This document shows, in pieces, positions 41,239 to 50,920 of a DNA stretch of 64,000 nt; the stretch's first letter is position 1, and each line of letters starts with the position of its first letter. The DNA is taken from contig NZ_UAQZ01000002.1 of assembly GCF_900446215.1 (NCBI RefSeq), forward strand, positions 62,001 to 126,000. The letters run 5' to 3'. The DNA is from Burkholderia cenocepacia (GTDB lineage: Bacteria; Pseudomonadota; Gammaproteobacteria; Burkholderiales; Burkholderiaceae). The notes beneath the pieces are model-generated. The model saw only the letters and a list, made by a program, of their open reading frames with translations, had not been told where the DNA came from and searched no databases. A program made the translations under genes and the position numbers.

Positions 41239-43947
41239 ATGAAAAATCCACGACTCTTGATCGTCGCTGCACTGACGTGTGCGGCGCTCGCCGCGTGTGG
41301 CGGCGATGACGTGAACGGTACGTCGACCGCCGGCAACGGCGGCACGGACGGGCCATCGACATCGGGGCCATCGCAACCGGGACAAGTGGGACAACCGGGG
41401 CAGCCAGCGCAACCGGGCCAGCCGTCCACGCCGACGCCCACGCGTACCAACATGCAATTGACGCAGTTCGTCAATCCGCTGATCGGCACGCAGGTCAACG
41501 GCGACTCCGGCTACGCGGGCAACGTGAACCCGGGCGCCACGGTGCCGTTCGGGATGGTCGGTTTCGGGCCGAACACGCCGCGCTACAACTTCAACGGGTC
41601 GGGCGGCTACCTGTCGTCGGGCAGATCGACCGGTACGATCGATTTCTTCAGCATCACGCACCTGAGCGGCGTCGGCTGCCCGGGGCAGGGCGCAGTCGCG
41701 ATGCTGCCCACCGACGGGGCGAACGCCATCGCGCCGGGCGGCAGACCGGCCGGCGTCGGATACAGCTATGCGGATGAAGTGGCTCAACCGGGCTACTACA
41801 AGGTGCGCCTCGCGAACGGCATCACGACGGAACTGAGCGCGACCGCGCGTTCCGGCCTCGCGCGCTTCACGTACACGGACAAGAACAAGGGCTTTTTCTC
41901 GATCGATGCGAAGCTGAACGGCAACAGCGATTCGGGCAGCACGAGCATCACCGCGAACAACGTGGCGCTCGCGCTCGCCAGCGACGGCCGGTCGATGAGC
42001 GGGCAGGCGGTCGCGCCGGCGTTCTGCACGCCGTACGGCACGATCTGGAATGCTCCCGTGTATTTCTATGCGACCTTCGACAAGCCGCTGCGCAAGCAAA
42101 CGGGTACGTCGTCGGTGAATACCGCGAGCAACGGTGCAGCGACACTGCAGTTCGACCTGACCGATGCGGACAAGACCGTGACCGTGAAGGTCGGCATCTC
42201 GTCCGTCAGCGTGTCGAATGCGCAGGCCAACCTCGCGGCCGAGGGCGAAAAACTGGCGTTCGACGATGCGCGGACGAAGGCCTCCGCGGCGTGGAACGAC
42301 CGGCTCAACACGATCCAGATCGATCAGGCGAAGGACCCGGCTGCGCTGAACGCCACGCAGAAGGCGAACCTCACGAAGTTCTACACGGCGCTGTATCACG
42401 TGTTCAGCGCGCCGACGCTCTACAGCGACACGAATGGCGAGTTCCGCAGCATGCGTCAGCCGAAGAACGCGAACGGCAGCTATCCGACCTCGGTGGACCG
42501 GACCGGCACCGTCCCGCAGCGTGCCACCGCGAACGTCAAGGACTATGCGTACAAACGTCCGGACGGCTCGCAAGGCGGCGGCGCCAATCACTACACGGGT
42601 TTCTCGCTGTGGGATACGTATCGCTCCCAGGCGCAGTTGCTTGCGATGCTCGCGCCGCAGGAAGCGAGCGACATGATGCAGTCGCTCGTCGTCGACGGGC
42701 TTCAGTGCGGCGCGTTTCCGCACTGGGTCGACGGCAGTGACGATTCGACGCCGATGGCGGGCGACAACGCGCTGAACGTGATTGCCGGTTCCTACAAATT
42801 CGGCGCGACCGATTTCGATCTGGTGTCGGCCGCGCGCCTGACGAAGCAGTCGGTGTTCGATCCGTCGAGCGCGTGCAACGACCGCGCGAGCGCGCCGGGG
42901 CTCGCCAATTTCCTGACGGCCCATTATCTGTCGCAGAGCGACGACGGCCACTCGTCGTCGGCGACCATCGAGCGCGTGCTGAGCGACCGCTCGGCGGCCG
43001 CGTTCCTGCAGGCGCTGCCTGCCAGCGTGCTGAACGCGCCGTCGGTCGGCGTGACGGCGGACAACATCGGCACGCTGTACACGCGCGCATCGTGGTGGCG
43101 CAACATCTTCGACTACCCGAACAAGGTGATCGCCGCGCGTAACGCGCCGCCGGCCGGTGCGGCGCCCGGCACGCTGGGCGCGCTCGTGCCGGGTTCGTTC
43201 CACGAATCGACGGAGCCGAACTACTTCTGGTCCTTCGCGCAGGACTGGTCCGCGCTGATCGATGCGATCGGCGGCAAGCAGGCGGCCGTCGCGCGGCTGA
43301 ACAAGCTGTTCGCGATCACGACGCCGTATTCGACGGTGCCGACTTCGGGCAGCCTGAACGGCGGCGAATCGTCGAACGGCCTCTATATCGGCAACGAACC
43401 GTCGTTCCAGTCGCCATGGGGCTACAACTGGGCCGGGCAACCGAGCGGGGCGCAGTACATCCTGCCGATCATCATGGCGCAGACGTTCGGCACCGGCCGC
43501 GACGGCCTGCCGGGCAACGACGACATGGGCGCGACGTCGAGCTGGTACGTGTGGGCGACGCTCGGCATGTTCCCGGTCATTCCGTCGGAAGCGGGTCTTG
43601 CGTTGTCCACGCCGCAATTCAGCGGCATCACGGTCTGGCTCGGCAACGGCAAGACGCTGCGGCTCGAAAGCGATCAGCAGGTCGCGGCGGACGATACCGG
43701 CCGTGCCGCGTTCCCGTATATCCAGTCGCTGAAGGTCAATGGAGCCGACTATGCCGGGTCATGGCTGCCGCTGGGCAAGATCGCCAACGGTGGGACGATG
43801 CGCTACGCGCTGTCCGCGACGCCGACGCAATGGGCGGCCGCCGACAACCTGACGCCGCCGTCCGGGCCGAACGCGGACTATACGCAGATGACCGCCGGCG
43901 GCGCGTCGACTGCGATGCGCACGCAGCGCCAGGTCGGCGCGCGATAA
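41239..43947 (+). CDS. GH92 family alpha-mannosidase, lipoprotein
   Basis: 902 residues. The lipobox is LTCAALAACGG, followed by a Gly/Pro/Ser-rich linker with GQPGQP repeats. GH92 signatures are FVNPLIGTQVNGDSGYAG, NPGATVPFGMVGFGPNT, FSITHLSGVGCPGQG, HESTEPNYFWSFAQDW, GNEPSFQSPWGYNWAG and PGNDDMGATSSWYVWATLG, the last carrying the acidic pair used as base in the family. It removes alpha-linked mannose from glycans using calcium. Expected on the outer membrane or in the periplasm. The start codon has no clear ribosome-binding site and follows an inverted repeat. Confidence 0.93.
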   Translation: MKNPRLLIVAALTCAALAACGGDDVNGTSTAGNGGTDGPSTSGPSQPGQVGQPGQPAQPGQPSTPTPTRTNMQLTQFVNPLIGTQVNGDSGYAGNVNPGATVPFGMVGFGPNTPRYNFNGSGGYLSSGRSTGTIDFFSITHLSGVGCPGQGAVAMLPTDGANAIAPGGRPAGVGYSYADEVAQPGYYKVRLANGITTELSATARSGLARFTYTDKNKGFFSIDAKLNGNSDSGSTSITANNVALALASDGRSMSGQAVAPAFCTPYGTIWNAPVYFYATFDKPLRKQTGTSSVNTASNGAATLQFDLTDADKTVTVKVGISSVSVSNAQANLAAEGEKLAFDDARTKASAAWNDRLNTIQIDQAKDPAALNATQKANLTKFYTALYHVFSAPTLYSDTNGEFRSMRQPKNANGSYPTSVDRTGTVPQRATANVKDYAYKRPDGSQGGGANHYTGFSLWDTYRSQAQLLAMLAPQEASDMMQSLVVDGLQCGAFPHWVDGSDDSTPMAGDNALNVIAGSYKFGATDFDLVSAARLTKQSVFDPSSACNDRASAPGLANFLTAHYLSQSDDGHSSSATIERVLSDRSAAAFLQALPASVLNAPSVGVTADNIGTLYTRASWWRNIFDYPNKVIAARNAPPAGAAPGTLGALVPGSFHESTEPNYFWSFAQDWSALIDAIGGKQAAVARLNKLFAITTPYSTVPTSGSLNGGESSNGLYIGNEPSFQSPWGYNWAGQPSGAQYILPIIMAQTFGTGRDGLPGNDDMGATSSWYVWATLGMFPVIPSEAGLALSTPQFSGITVWLGNGKTLRLESDQQVAADDTGRAAFPYIQSLKVNGADYAGSWLPLGKIANGGTMRYALSATPTQWAAADNLTPPSGPNADYTQMTAGGASTAMRTQRQVGAR

Positions 43948-43996
43948 AGGCAGGGATGCCCGCAGGGCAGCTGCGCTGCGCGCATCCGCGGAGACG

Positions 43997-44317
43997 ATGC
44001 CATCACGGAGGACAACTACAATCCTGCCGGCGTTCTGCAGCGACAACTGTCTGAACCTGATGCCGGGCGCGAAGCGGCAGATCACGATCGACCTGCCGCA
44101 TGCGAACGGCGCCCCGATATCGCGCGTCGCGTTGCGGATCGACGGGTGGCGACTCGATCGGCCGAACTGCAGGCTCGGGCTCGGCGGTGTGCCGGTCGTG
44201 TTCAACGAGCGCACGCTGGCGGTCGACCAGGCGGTGGCGACGTTCGCGAGTGCCCGCGTCGCGACGTGCGTCAGGGACGCAGCAGATCGAACCCGCCGAA
44301 GACCACGACACCGCTGA
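43997..44317 (+). pseudogene. Probable remnant of a GH2 beta-mannosidase C-terminus
   Basis: About 85 codons translate to a segment beginning ILPAFCSDNCLNLMPGAKRQITIDLP, which resembles the C-terminal beta-sandwich of GH2 beta-mannosidases (FSDNxFDLLPGE followed by a valine-rich strand). It continues ISRVALRIDGWRLD and GVPVVFNERTL, then turns into Arg-rich nonsense. No catalytic part precedes it; the GH92 gene ends 49 bases upstream. This looks like the relic of a second mannoside-degrading enzyme. The match is from memory of the family pattern and could be chance. Confidence 0.4.
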
Positions 44318-44405
44318 GCACGATCATCGCGACGGAGTGCTGGCCGAAGTAGAGAATCGCGGCGGCAAGCCACGTCGTGATGCAGAAGGCGCCGATGCGG
44401 GCCAT
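44271..44405 (-). CDS. Small membrane protein, 44 residues
   Basis: The ATG at 44405 is preceded by GAGGAA with eight-base spacing. The protein is almost entirely hydrophobic: FCITTWLAAAILYFG forms one helix and VAMIVLSGVVVFGGFDLL a second. No family recognised. It overlaps the 3' end of the mannosidase remnant on the opposite strand. The ribosome-binding site and clean two-helix pattern make it more credible than the shadow frames around it. Confidence 0.5.
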   Translation of the reverse strand: MARIGAFCITTWLAAAILYFGQHSVAMIVLSGVVVFGGFDLLRP

Positions 44406-44817
44406 CGTGTGTTCCTCGAATGCGTGATGAAGCGAATGCATGCCGCACGGCGTTCGCCGCTCGCGTGGATGAGCGGGGGGACGCAGGGCAGACGAACGGA
44501 AAAGGCGACCCGGAAAGCCGCGATTGCGGCGTCGGCACAGGGTGCATGCCGCGTGCAACGGGGCGGAGAGTCGAAGCCGGCGGCCGTGGCGCGTTCGGGC
44601 CCGACGGAGGCGTTCGACGTGCGTATCCTGCCGGCGAAGCAGCGATTCTACCAGCGCCGCCCGCCTGCCAATCTGGCCCTTTCGCGGTCGATTGAAGTGC
44701 GCGCGGGGGCAATCCACCCGGCCCCGATATTCAAGTTTCGTGTGACGAATGCCGTAAACGAACTGGAAGGCGATTTTCGCCCTTGTCACTTCGTTTACCG
44801 ACACACGGACCGACACG
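44406..44817. other. Intergenic stretch without a supported gene
   Basis: 412 bases. Open frames are short and Arg-rich. The promoters of the small membrane protein (minus) and the FlxA-like gene (plus) should lie here, but no strong hexamer pairs stand out. Confidence 0.4.
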
Positions 44818-45294
44818 ATGCAGATCGATTTCTCCACGACCGCGCGATCCCCGCTCGCGGACAGCGGCGTGACCGCGAACGCACCCGCCGCGACGTCGTC
44901 CAGCGGCGGCACGACGGATGCAGCGAGCACGACGGGCACGACCGGCGCCACGGGCGCGACCGACACGACCCGTACCACCGGCACGAAGGATTCGACCGGC
45001 GCCACCGGCGAAACGCTCGGCGCGGCGGGCGCATCGTCGGAAGACCCGGCGGTCGCGCAGTTGAAGGCGCTGATCGAGCGGCTGCAGAAGCAGCTCGCGA
45101 CGCTGGAGCGGCAGATGGCCACCGCGGCGCAGCGCGCGAAGGACGACCCGGCCGCGGCCGTCGAACAGCAGTCGCTGAGCGCGGAAGCCAGCGCGATTTC
45201 GGCTGCGCTCGCGACGGCCATCTCGCAACTCGCGGCGGCGCTCGAAAAATCCGGCGGCTCGCCGTCGGGCGGGCTGGTGTCGACGCAGGCCTGA
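44818..45294 (+). CDS. FlxA-like protein with Thr/Gly-rich N-terminus
   Basis: 158 residues. The first 75 are low-complexity (TTGTTGATGATDTTRTTGT); the middle is a coiled coil like FlxA (DPAVAQLKALIERLQKQLATLERQMATAAQRA). FlxA in E. coli belongs to the flagellar regulon but has no known biochemical role. No signal peptide. Stands alone; function unknown. Confidence 0.75.
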   Translation: MQIDFSTTARSPLADSGVTANAPAATSSSGGTTDAASTTGTTGATGATDTTRTTGTKDSTGATGETLGAAGASSEDPAVAQLKALIERLQKQLATLERQMATAAQRAKDDPAAAVEQQSLSAEASAISAALATAISQLAAALEKSGGSPSGGLVSTQA

Positions 45295-45366
45295 GCGCCC
45301 GCGGCGGCACGTCGGCCGCCCGCATTACAATCGCAAGCTCGTCTCCCTCTCGAGGACGGCTGAACG

Positions 45367-46176
45367 ATGCATGCGGAACCCGACGACGAACTCGTTCGCT
45401 TCGACGCGCACGGCGGCACGCCGCTGCCGGCGGCCGACGCGGAAGGATGGATCGACCACGACGGCGCGCGCATGTGGCACGCGTCGTTCGGCCAGGGGCC
45501 GGCGGTCGTGCTGCTGCACGGCGGCCTCGGCCACGGCGGCAACTGGGGCAACCAGGTGCCGGCGCTGCTCGCGGCCGGCTACCGCGCGATCGTGATCGAC
45601 AGCCGCGGGCACGGTCGCAGCACGCGCGACGACCGACCCTATTCGTACGAACGCATGGCATCGGACGTGCTGGCCGTGCTCGACGCGCTGCACGTCGACC
45701 GTGCACGCTTCGTCGGCTGGAGCGACGGCGCGTGCATCGCGCTCGTGCTGGCCGCCCGCGCACCGGAACGCGCGGCCGGCGTGTTCTTCTTCGCGTGCAA
45801 CATGGATCCGGGCGGCACGAAGGAGATGGTGCCGAGCCCGCTGATCGACCACTGTTTCGCGCGGCATCGCAAGGACTATGCGCGACTGTCCGCGACACCG
45901 GACCAGTTCGATGCGTTCGTCGCGGCCGTCAGCGAAATGATGCGCACGCAACCCGATTACACCGCGCAGGACCTCGCGGCGATCGCCGTGCCGGTGGCGA
46001 TCGTGCAGGGCGAGCACGACGAATTCATCCGGCCCGAGCATGCGGCGTACTTGGCACGCACGATCCCCGGCGCGACGCTGACGATCCTGCCCGGCGTGAG
46101 CCATTTCGCGCCGCTGCAGCGGCCCGAACGGTTCAACGCGGCGATGCTGGCGTTTCTCGAGCGGCTGCCGGGATGA
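45367..46176 (+). CDS. Alpha/beta hydrolase
   Basis: 269 residues with the alpha/beta-hydrolase fold. The oxyanion segment is VLLHGGLGHGGNWGNQ, the nucleophile elbow GWSDG (about 118-122), the acid lies in VQGEHDEFIRPEH and the catalytic His in GVSHFAPLQRPERF. Substrate class (ester, lactone, enol-lactone or peroxide) cannot be assigned. It is convergent with the three-gene DUF operon and has no operon partners. Confidence 0.88.
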   Translation: MHAEPDDELVRFDAHGGTPLPAADAEGWIDHDGARMWHASFGQGPAVVLLHGGLGHGGNWGNQVPALLAAGYRAIVIDSRGHGRSTRDDRPYSYERMASDVLAVLDALHVDRARFVGWSDGACIALVLAARAPERAAGVFFFACNMDPGGTKEMVPSPLIDHCFARHRKDYARLSATPDQFDAFVAAVSEMMRTQPDYTAQDLAAIAVPVAIVQGEHDEFIRPEHAAYLARTIPGATLTILPGVSHFAPLQRPERFNAAMLAFLERLPG

Positions 46177-46222
46177 TGCACGCACGGCCCGCCGGCGAGC
46201 GGGCGCGTGCGTCGGCCCGGGT

Positions 46223-48229
46223 TCAGACCATCGCGTTGTCGGCGCCCGGAATTTCGTGCGCCTTGATCTGCTTGCGCTGCAGCTTGTAGCGCAGCTTCCC
46301 GAGCATGCCGTCCTCGTGGCTGACGCGCGTGATGTTCTGCACGTATTCGTCGTCCGGTGCGATGGCCTGCGCGCCCATGATCCATCGCACGCTTTCGCGA
46401 TAGTCGTACAGCGACTTGTCGTTGATGTCCGCAAGGAAGAACGACAGCGCGGCCATCGCGGCAGGGTGACCGGCTTCGGCATGTCGGCGCAGTTCGTCGA
46501 CGTAGCGATGGCGCGACGGATAATCCTCGATGTCGCCGATGAACATCAGCATGCACTCGAGGCCGTCCGTATGCCCCATCTCGTGCGCCTTGCGCGCGGC
46601 CTCGACGGCCTCGGCCTGCATGCGCACGCGTTCGGCACGGTCCGTGCTGGTCTGCCCGATGTGATGGTACGTGTAGCCGAGCCGGTACGCAGCCATGTTG
46701 CCGCCGGCCTCCATCGATTCGCGGAAGTAGTGGGCGGCGCGGTACGGGTCGGCCTCGACATGCGTGCCGTCCTTGTAGAAGCAGCCGAGCAAGTAGCCGC
46801 ACGAATCGCCGCCCGCCTCGTAGCCGAGCTTGCAGATGGCGAGGGCATCGGCGGGGCGCCGGTTCTCATATTCGAACGCGGTGGCGATCTGGTTCCATGC
46901 GAGCGAGCCGGGCTCGTTCTCGCGCGCGGCTTCGAGCCAGGCGTCGCCGCGCGCGTCGTCCCGCGCGAAGCCGAACGTGCCGGTGCGATGCGCATAGCCG
47001 CGCAGGATCATCGCCGAGGTGCAGGCGCGCGCGTCCGACGCACGTTCGATCGCGCGGGGCAGCCAGTCGCCCTGTGGATCGAGGCCGAGCGCCAGCCGCA
47101 AGCCCATCGCCATCGCGCGGTTGTCGTCGATCGGCTCGTTGCGTTCGGCTTCCTGCAGCCGCGCGTAGGCTTGTTCGTACTCGCTGCGCTTGAAGTGGCT
47201 GTACGCGAGCCAGTGCAGCGTTTCCCACCGATGATACGGATGCAGCGCGGCCTGCGCACGCGCGAGCGTCGCGGTCATCGCGTGGCGTGCGTCGTCTTCG
47301 TCGTCATTCGCATCGAGCGTGTTGCCGGCGTAGTCGTCGCGCCAGATCTCGTGCAGCAGCCGGTCCTTTTCGACCGCATCGAGGTGCGCGCACGCGTCGG
47401 ACGCGACGAACGCGCGGATGTGATCGTGCGAGCCGCCCCAGCGCGGCTGCATGTACCAGATGAACGTGCGCATCGGGAAGAACAGCTTCGGGTGGACGTG
47501 CAGCGTCGCCTCCATCCAGTACCACTTCTCCTTGCGCAGCTTCTTGCCCTGGACCGGGCCCGGCAACGCGTCCGGAAATGCCGGCGGGCAGGCGACCGGC
47601 ACGTCGGGATTCAGCCCCGAACGCGCGAACATCTGCTGCAGTTCGGCGCGCGTGGCTTCGTCGTCGGCGCCGGCGTTCAGCTGCAGTTCGGTGACGGGCC
47701 AGCGGCGCTCGCGCACGAGCTGCGCGAGCCACTCGGGTTCGCCGAACGACGACACGCTCGTGAAGATCACCATCGGCGCGCTCCACATCGTCGGCGCGAG
47801 CGCCAGCGCGCGCAGCGCGGCGACGAGCGTCAGCGTCGCGCACGCATGCGCGCCGATCCAGCCGGCTTCGGTCACCGTTTCGGCCCAGCCGCCGCCGCGG
47901 TATTCGTAGGCCCAGTGGTGCCAGTAATGCGCTTCGCACAGCCACGCGTGCGCGGAGCGCGGGTTCGCGGCCTGCCACGCGCGCAGGCGCGCGAGGCCCT
48001 CGGCGCCGGCATCGAGGCACGGTTGCACGTCGGCCGGCAGCGCGTCGACGTACCGCCCTTCGGCGATGCGATCGTCGAAGCTCGCGGCGAGCGCGGCATC
48101 GAGTTGCGCGTCGAGCGCGGCGAACTCGCCCGCGCGCAGCAGCGCGTCGACGTCGCAAATGAACCAGCGGGATGTCGCGGGCGGAATCAGGTCGGCGGAG
48201 GCGGAGGACATGTCGGTATCGGCGGTCAT
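46223..48229 (-). CDS. DUF4034-like protein with Sel1/TPR-type C-terminal repeats
   Basis: 668 residues, apparently cytoplasmic. The N-terminal half resembles DUF4034 proteins (FICDVDALLRAGEFAALDAQLDAALAASF; AHAWLCEAHYWHHWAYEYRGGGW). The C-terminal half is built of helical repeats of Sel1/TPR type: DSCGYLLGCFYKDGTHVEADPYRAAHYFRESMEAGGNMAAYRLGYTYHHIG and EAGHPAAMAALSFFLADI. These repeats bind proteins. Last gene of a coupled trio; its ATG overlaps the DUF1266-like stop as ATGA. No enzyme motif is visible and the DUF name is from memory of the family. Confidence 0.8.
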   Translation of the reverse strand: MTADTDMSSASADLIPPATSRWFICDVDALLRAGEFAALDAQLDAALAASFDDRIAEGRYVDALPADVQPCLDAGAEGLARLRAWQAANPRSAHAWLCEAHYWHHWAYEYRGGGWAETVTEAGWIGAHACATLTLVAALRALALAPTMWSAPMVIFTSVSSFGEPEWLAQLVRERRWPVTELQLNAGADDEATRAELQQMFARSGLNPDVPVACPPAFPDALPGPVQGKKLRKEKWYWMEATLHVHPKLFFPMRTFIWYMQPRWGGSHDHIRAFVASDACAHLDAVEKDRLLHEIWRDDYAGNTLDANDDEDDARHAMTATLARAQAALHPYHRWETLHWLAYSHFKRSEYEQAYARLQEAERNEPIDDNRAMAMGLRLALGLDPQGDWLPRAIERASDARACTSAMILRGYAHRTGTFGFARDDARGDAWLEAARENEPGSLAWNQIATAFEYENRRPADALAICKLGYEAGGDSCGYLLGCFYKDGTHVEADPYRAAHYFRESMEAGGNMAAYRLGYTYHHIGQTSTDRAERVRMQAEAVEAARKAHEMGHTDGLECMLMFIGDIEDYPSRHRYVDELRRHAEAGHPAAMAALSFFLADINDKSLYDYRESVRWIMGAQAIAPDDEYVQNITRVSHEDGMLGKLRYKLQRKQIKAHEIPGADNAMV

Positions 48230-49008
48230 GACGAAACGGGTTGAGGATCGAAGATGCGGTAGCGCTTCCACGGCAGCGAAAGCCAGTTTCCGGACGGATT
48301 GCGCAGGTACTCGCGCACTTCCTGCGTGGCGCGCGACGACGCGGGGCCGTCCTGGCCGCTGCCGCGCAGCCACTGCTGGCGCGCCCGCGCATACGCGAGT
48401 CCGAAGTCTTCCCAGCTGTCGAAGCTGTCCTGCGCGCGCTGGGCGTTGAGCAGCAGCACGACCCACGCGTGCTGTTCGGACGTCCAGCCGAGCAGCGCGA
48501 TGCAGCGCACGAGAAATGCGGTGCGCGCGCAGTCGAACGCGAGTGCGTCGCGCACGCGCCCGACGGCGGCGAGTTGTTCGTAGAAGCCGTCGTGCGAGCG
48601 GCCGACGCCGCGGATCCAGCCCGCGAGGATCGACGGCACGCGCTGCACGATCTGCCACTCGGGCAGGTCGGCCGGCAGGTCGAGTTCGCGCCTGACCTGG
48701 CGCGCGAGCCGTTCGCGCTGCGAATCGGGCAGCGCATGGACGAGATCGTCGCAATCGCAGCGCAGCCCGTTGCGGATCAACAGGATGTCGGCCAGCGCGA
48801 GCGCCCAGCGACGGCGGTTCGGCGGCGCCTGCTCGGCCTGCGCATGCGCGAGACGAACGGCCGTGGTTTGCCGCACCGGCACCGCGCTGTCGGCGCCCGC
48901 GGCCTGGTCGGCGTCGACTTCGCGCACCATCCGCGCGGCGACCCGGAACGAGCGCCACACGTACCACACGAGCCACAGCGCGACCGCGCCGAGCAGCAGT
49001 TTCAGCAT
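48226..49008 (-). CDS. DUF1266-like membrane-anchored protein
   Basis: 260 residues. One N-terminal membrane helix (MLKLLLGAVALWLVWYVW) is followed by a soluble domain ending with NAQRAQDSFDSWEDFGLAYARARQQWL, which fits the DUF1266 pattern of a conserved Trp-Asp region in which the polypeptide handles a 'gR' acid-base cluster. Function unknown. In E. coli, DUF1266 genes such as ybeU lie beside Sel1-repeat genes, as here. Its start overlaps the PcfJ-like stop by seven bases, so translation is coupled on both sides. Confidence 0.78.
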   Translation of the reverse strand: MLKLLLGAVALWLVWYVWRSFRVAARMVREVDADQAAGADSAVPVRQTTAVRLAHAQAEQAPPNRRRWALALADILLIRNGLRCDCDDLVHALPDSQRERLARQVRRELDLPADLPEWQIVQRVPSILAGWIRGVGRSHDGFYEQLAAVGRVRDALAFDCARTAFLVRCIALLGWTSEQHAWVVLLLNAQRAQDSFDSWEDFGLAYARARQQWLRGSGQDGPASSRATQEVREYLRNPSGNWLSLPWKRYRIFDPQPVSS

Positions 49009-50309
49009 GACGGGCTCCCGTCCGCCGGCACGGGCAACGCGAACGCCGCGCACAGCGAGGGATCGATCGCGATGCCTTCGATTTCGAATGCGGTCGTGGC
49101 CGGTGGTGCATTCGGTGCGCGCGCGGCCGGCAGCGCATCGGCCGGCAATGCGTGGCGCGCGGACGCCGCGACGGCCGGATCGATCTGCCGCAGCTGGCCG
49201 AGCGCATAGGGCGCGTTGCGCAGCAGCAGCCATTGCAGCACGGCCGGCGGCTGCTCGAAATGCTCGATCAGGTGGAAGTTGTCGCTCATCACGCTCAGCA
49301 GATGGTCGGGCGAGCGCACGTCGGTGACGAAGGTCCAGGCGCCGGTGGCCGCGCCCGGCGCGTCCGGCTCGAACACGAGGCCCATGCCCTCGCAATCCGG
49401 ATGGCGCTCGCCGCGCGGCGCGAGCGCGCGCAGGAACTGGCGGACGTCGTCGGCATAGCGGCGCACCGGATGACGATTCTGCTTGCCCTTGATCTGGTCG
49501 ATGCGCAGGCCGTCGCCGCTGACCTGCAGGCTGATCGTCACGTGCGGCTGGTTGCCCGCGCCGCGCAGCGTGAACAGGCGCAGCCGGCCGTCCTGCGCGG
49601 CTTGCGCGTACTGCTCGCCGTAGCCGCCGCGCAACCGGCGGCGATCCGCGAACTGGCCGAGGCAGTGCTGCATGTAGTACGACTCGTACGCGAGCTCCTC
49701 GCGCAGCGCCGCATGGCTGCCGACGAATTCGAACACGATTCCGTTCGGCGTGCGCAGCACCTCGCGCAGCGCGAGGCCGCTGCTCGGCACCCAGCCCTTG
49801 TCGCGGCGCGCCTGCATCCGCTGGTGCTCGCGTTCCCACATGTCGAGCGCCATCGCGCAGGTGATGCGCTGCAGTTTCTGCGCGAGCCGCGTGCCGGCGC
49901 GCGAGCGCAGGAATTCGACCAGCACGCGTTCGCGGTCGATCAGCAGCATGTGCTCGGGATCGATGAAGTAGAGCGGCGCGGGCTCGGCGGCGGGTAGCGG
50001 CACAGCGTTGGCCGCCGGGCCGGGAGCGGCAGACGCCGCGGACGCCGGTTGCGCGCGGAACCGGCGCACGAGCCATTCGGGTGCCGGCCGGTCGGCGCCG
50101 GCGAGTGCGCGGTAATCGGCGAGCGAATCGAGCGGCTGCGCCTGCTCGAACGCACCGACGACCCAGCGGAAGAAATGGTTGCCGAGCCACGCACGGATCT
50201 CGGCGGGATCGTCGCGCTCGGTGCTGCGGCGGGCGATCGCCGCCTTGATGTCGGGTGCATTGACGACGTCGCGCGGCCGATAGGCCGACGCGGCCACGGT
50301 TTCGGTCAC
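49002..50309 (-). CDS. PcfJ-like protein
   Basis: 435 residues from a GTG at 50309, chosen because GGAGAG lies seven bases upstream; an ATG at 50399 would add 30 Arg/Pro-rich residues without a good site. The central part fits the PcfJ pattern: ESYYMQHCLGQFADR, GRLRLFTLRGAGNQPHVTISLQ and IDQIKGKQNRHP (about 210-290). PcfJ proteins occur on mobile elements and in many chromosomes; the role is unknown. First gene of the coupled trio, and the strongest clue that the trio is an accessory system. Confidence 0.78.
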   Translation of the reverse strand: MTETVAASAYRPRDVVNAPDIKAAIARRSTERDDPAEIRAWLGNHFFRWVVGAFEQAQPLDSLADYRALAGADRPAPEWLVRRFRAQPASAASAAPGPAANAVPLPAAEPAPLYFIDPEHMLLIDRERVLVEFLRSRAGTRLAQKLQRITCAMALDMWEREHQRMQARRDKGWVPSSGLALREVLRTPNGIVFEFVGSHAALREELAYESYYMQHCLGQFADRRRLRGGYGEQYAQAAQDGRLRLFTLRGAGNQPHVTISLQVSGDGLRIDQIKGKQNRHPVRRYADDVRQFLRALAPRGERHPDCEGMGLVFEPDAPGAATGAWTFVTDVRSPDHLLSVMSDNFHLIEHFEQPPAVLQWLLLRNAPYALGQLRQIDPAVAASARHALPADALPAARAPNAPPATTAFEIEGIAIDPSLCAAFALPVPADGSPSC

Positions 50310-50920
50310 GGGCTGACTCTCCGGTCGGGCAGGGCGTGCGCGGGCGGTGCGCGCAGGACCCTGACGGTTCTTTTGGCTCAACGGCGAAACGGCGAACATG
50401 CGCGCGCAAGAACGCGCTGGCGTCGCGTATTCCGGTTCAGGTCGATCGGTGCGTGAACGTCACGCGAGCGCGCGGGAGCCGATGACGCGGGAGCGGGCGA
50501 GCGGGATAGGGCGATTCATGGATTCTCTCAGGTCGGATTTTATTTTTGGCTTTCGCGAGTCTACTTCGATCCGTGCGGATGAATCAATCACGCGGCTGGC
50601 CGGCGCCGCTGGATCTGACAAGACTTATCTCTTTTTCATCGATTTTCGACGCGGCGCCACCCGGCCGCCGGATTCGATACTGTTAAAACCGGCAGGTTTT
50701 CCCGGAAAACGGGTGAGTGGCCCGGCCATGACGGCGGCCTCGTTCCCGCCTTCCACTTATCTCATAAGTTTTTCTTTCGGCTCGCGCAACATATCGTCGA
50801 TTGTTGGCGGCCGGGCGGTAGCGGATAGTCCTGCTTCGACAGGCCGGTCGCCACCTTTTTCGCGCGGCGCGGCCGGATCTGTTGTCCATGCAACCATCGG
50901 AAAGAGTAGGAACCGCCCCC
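50310..50920. other. Divergent intergenic region between the DUF operon and ampC
   Basis: About 610 bases, partly AT-richer than average (50520-50700). It contains the palindrome ACTTAT-CTC-ATAAGT at 50755-50769 and a second CTTATCTC at 50624-50631 on the same strand. No gene is supported, and there is no ampR-like regulator gene here. Confidence 0.4.

Noticed and set aside
43955-43988. Imperfect hairpin after the mannosidase as a terminator
   Set aside because: Only the outer GGATGC/GCATCC pair is clean, with no T-run. Too weak to call.
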